NCBI GenBank assembly: GCA_031550455.1 | Contig: JAVBOQ010000220.1 | Span: 1 to 32,124, forward strand | Length of the DNA stretch: 32,124 nt | Direction: 5' to 3' | Source: Avichristensenella sp031550455 | GTDB lineage: Bacteria; Bacillota; Clostridia; Christensenellales; Aristaeellaceae | Shown here: positions 31,342-32,124 of the stretch, one piece after another | How the letters are laid out: every line of letters begins with the position of its first letter | Numbering within the stretch: position 1 is the first letter of the stretch | Program-made: the position numbers and the translations under genes | The notes under the pieces: generated by a model | The model's input: only the letters and a program-made list of their open reading frames with translations | Databases searched by the model: none | What the model was told of the DNA's origin: nothing

Positions 31342-32124
31342 ATGAACACACGGCTCACCCTTGGCGAACAGCTCAAGGACGCACGCAATAAAGAAGGCCA
31401 AAAACAGACGCTGGAGGAAGTTTCAGAAGCCACAGGGGTTTCCAAATCAACGCTGCAACGGTTAGAAAGTGTTGAGGATAATAGCGACGACAACATCCGC
31501 ATAGGGTATCAGGACATAGAAGTGCTGGCGCGGTATTACAATGTTTCGGCGGATTGCCTTTTCGGCCTGACCGATTTAGAGCAGTACCGCAATGTTGAGA
31601 TTGACAAGCTCCGGCTGTCCGATGAAGCGATAGCCGTTCTCAAAAAAGGCAAGCTCAACAACCGGCTTATCAGCGAGTTCATCGCCCACGCCGATTTTCC
31701 GCAGCTGCTCAACGCAATGGAAATCTACATAGACCGTAAGATTCTGCCGCAGATGAGTTCCACAAACGCCCTGTACAAATATGCCGAGCAGATGCTCAAG
31801 GAGAATACCGACATTCCCGAAAATGATGAGCTGCTGACATTCTTGCAATTATCAGCCGTGGACGAGGATGAGTATTTGCGGTATCGCATCTCCGAGCGTT
31901 TCAATCTGCTGATGGTCAGCCTGTTTGAAGCTCATAAAAAGGACAAGCTGCCGCCGGAACAGGCCGAAGCGATTGCAGAAATGACAGAAGCCGTCGAGAC
32001 TTTCCTTGAGACCCGGAAAACTGAAGAAGCCAACAAGGCAAAGGCCATCGTGTTTTGCAAGGAGCTTGGGCTGAATACCGCCAAGCTGACCCAAGAGGAA
32101 TGGGAAGTGCTGATGAAGGTGCTG
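31342..32124 (+). CDS. XRE-family transcriptional regulator (3' end outside window)
   Basis: This is an open frame of 261 codons to the window edge. The N-terminal helix-turn-helix is LGEQLKDARNKEGQKQTLEEVSEATGVSKSTLQRLES (residues about 7-43), followed by IGYQDIEVLARYYNVSADCLFGLTD, the classic XRE/Cro ending. After that comes a long, charged helical part with ISEFIAHADFPQLLNAMEIYIDRKI and FNLLMVSLFEAHKKDKLPP, of the kind found in regulators of clostridial integrative elements, where they control excision or conjugation genes. The ATG has AGGTGATG upstream. It probably shares a transcript with the methyltransferase. The frame runs on beyond the window, so total length and any C-terminal domain are unknown. 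Confidence 0.88.
   Translation, partial: MNTRLTLGEQLKDARNKEGQKQTLEEVSEATGVSKSTLQRLESVEDNSDDNIRIGYQDIEVLARYYNVSADCLFGLTDLEQYRNVEIDKLRLSDEAIAVLKKGKLNNRLISEFIAHADFPQLLNAMEIYIDRKILPQMSSTNALYKYAEQMLKENTDIPENDELLTFLQLSAVDEDEYLRYRISERFNLLMVSLFEAHKKDKLPPEQAEAIAEMTEAVETFLETRKTEEANKAKAIVFCKELGLNTAKLTQEEWEVLMKVL

Noticed and set aside
1..32124. CRISPR arrays, rRNA and tRNA genes
   Set aside because: No regularly spaced repeats, cloverleaf-like sequences or rRNA segments were seen on either strand.

Overview
The window comes from a GC-rich, strictly fermentative-looking anaerobe with Firmicutes-type signals: AGGAGG-like ribosome sites, sigma-A-like promoters and Rho-independent hairpins. The gene content is an indolepyruvate:ferredoxin oxidoreductase, a flavodiiron protein, a bacterial sn-glycerol-1-phosphate dehydrogenase and a phi-LC3-type holin. 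A high-GC member of the Clostridia is the best guess; this is inference from content, not a taxonomic assignment.

Left part (1-6.1 kb, all minus strand): a paaK-iorA operon for aryl-acyl-CoA metabolism that leaves the window, a uroporphyrinogen-decarboxylase-like gene with its own promoter and terminator, then a DMT transporter, a methyltransferase and an unrecognised 193-residue protein. From 6.25 to 10.4 kb, plus-strand genes encode an MFS transporter, a second DMT transporter, a DUF2238-like membrane protein and a GT4 glycosyltransferase. The divergent DMT/MFS pair appears to be read from two leaderless promoters flanking a perfect 13-bp hairpin. A flavodiiron gene (minus) and a calcium-type P-ATPase gene (plus) follow from divergent promoters.

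14.6-23.2 kb is a compact, single-direction virion cassette: small and large terminase, P22-like portal, scaffold-position protein, N4-gp56-type capsid protein with an extra inserted domain, two small head genes, a large beta-rich tail or stabilisation protein, two small membrane proteins including a holin, and an Ala/Gln-rich coiled-coil protein. No integrase, repressor, replication gene, endolysin or receptor-binding protein is visible. It is a defective prophage, the morphogenesis arm of a satellite, or a domesticated particle (gene-transfer-agent-like). This is the most interesting region.

23.2-24.3 kb is a scar with a decayed IS200 transposase and a short palindromic repeat. Host genes resume with a DHH phosphoesterase coupled to glycerol-1-phosphate dehydrogenase, then threonine ammonia-lyase and a MATE exporter. 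From 29.5 kb the sequence becomes mobile again: a 158-bp MITE-like palindrome (the full-length relative of the repeat at 24.04 kb), a decayed IS5-type transposase, and an abrupt switch near 30.4 kb to AT-richer DNA carrying a methyltransferase and an XRE-type regulator that runs off the window, probably the edge of a recently acquired element. No tRNA, rRNA or CRISPR array was seen.
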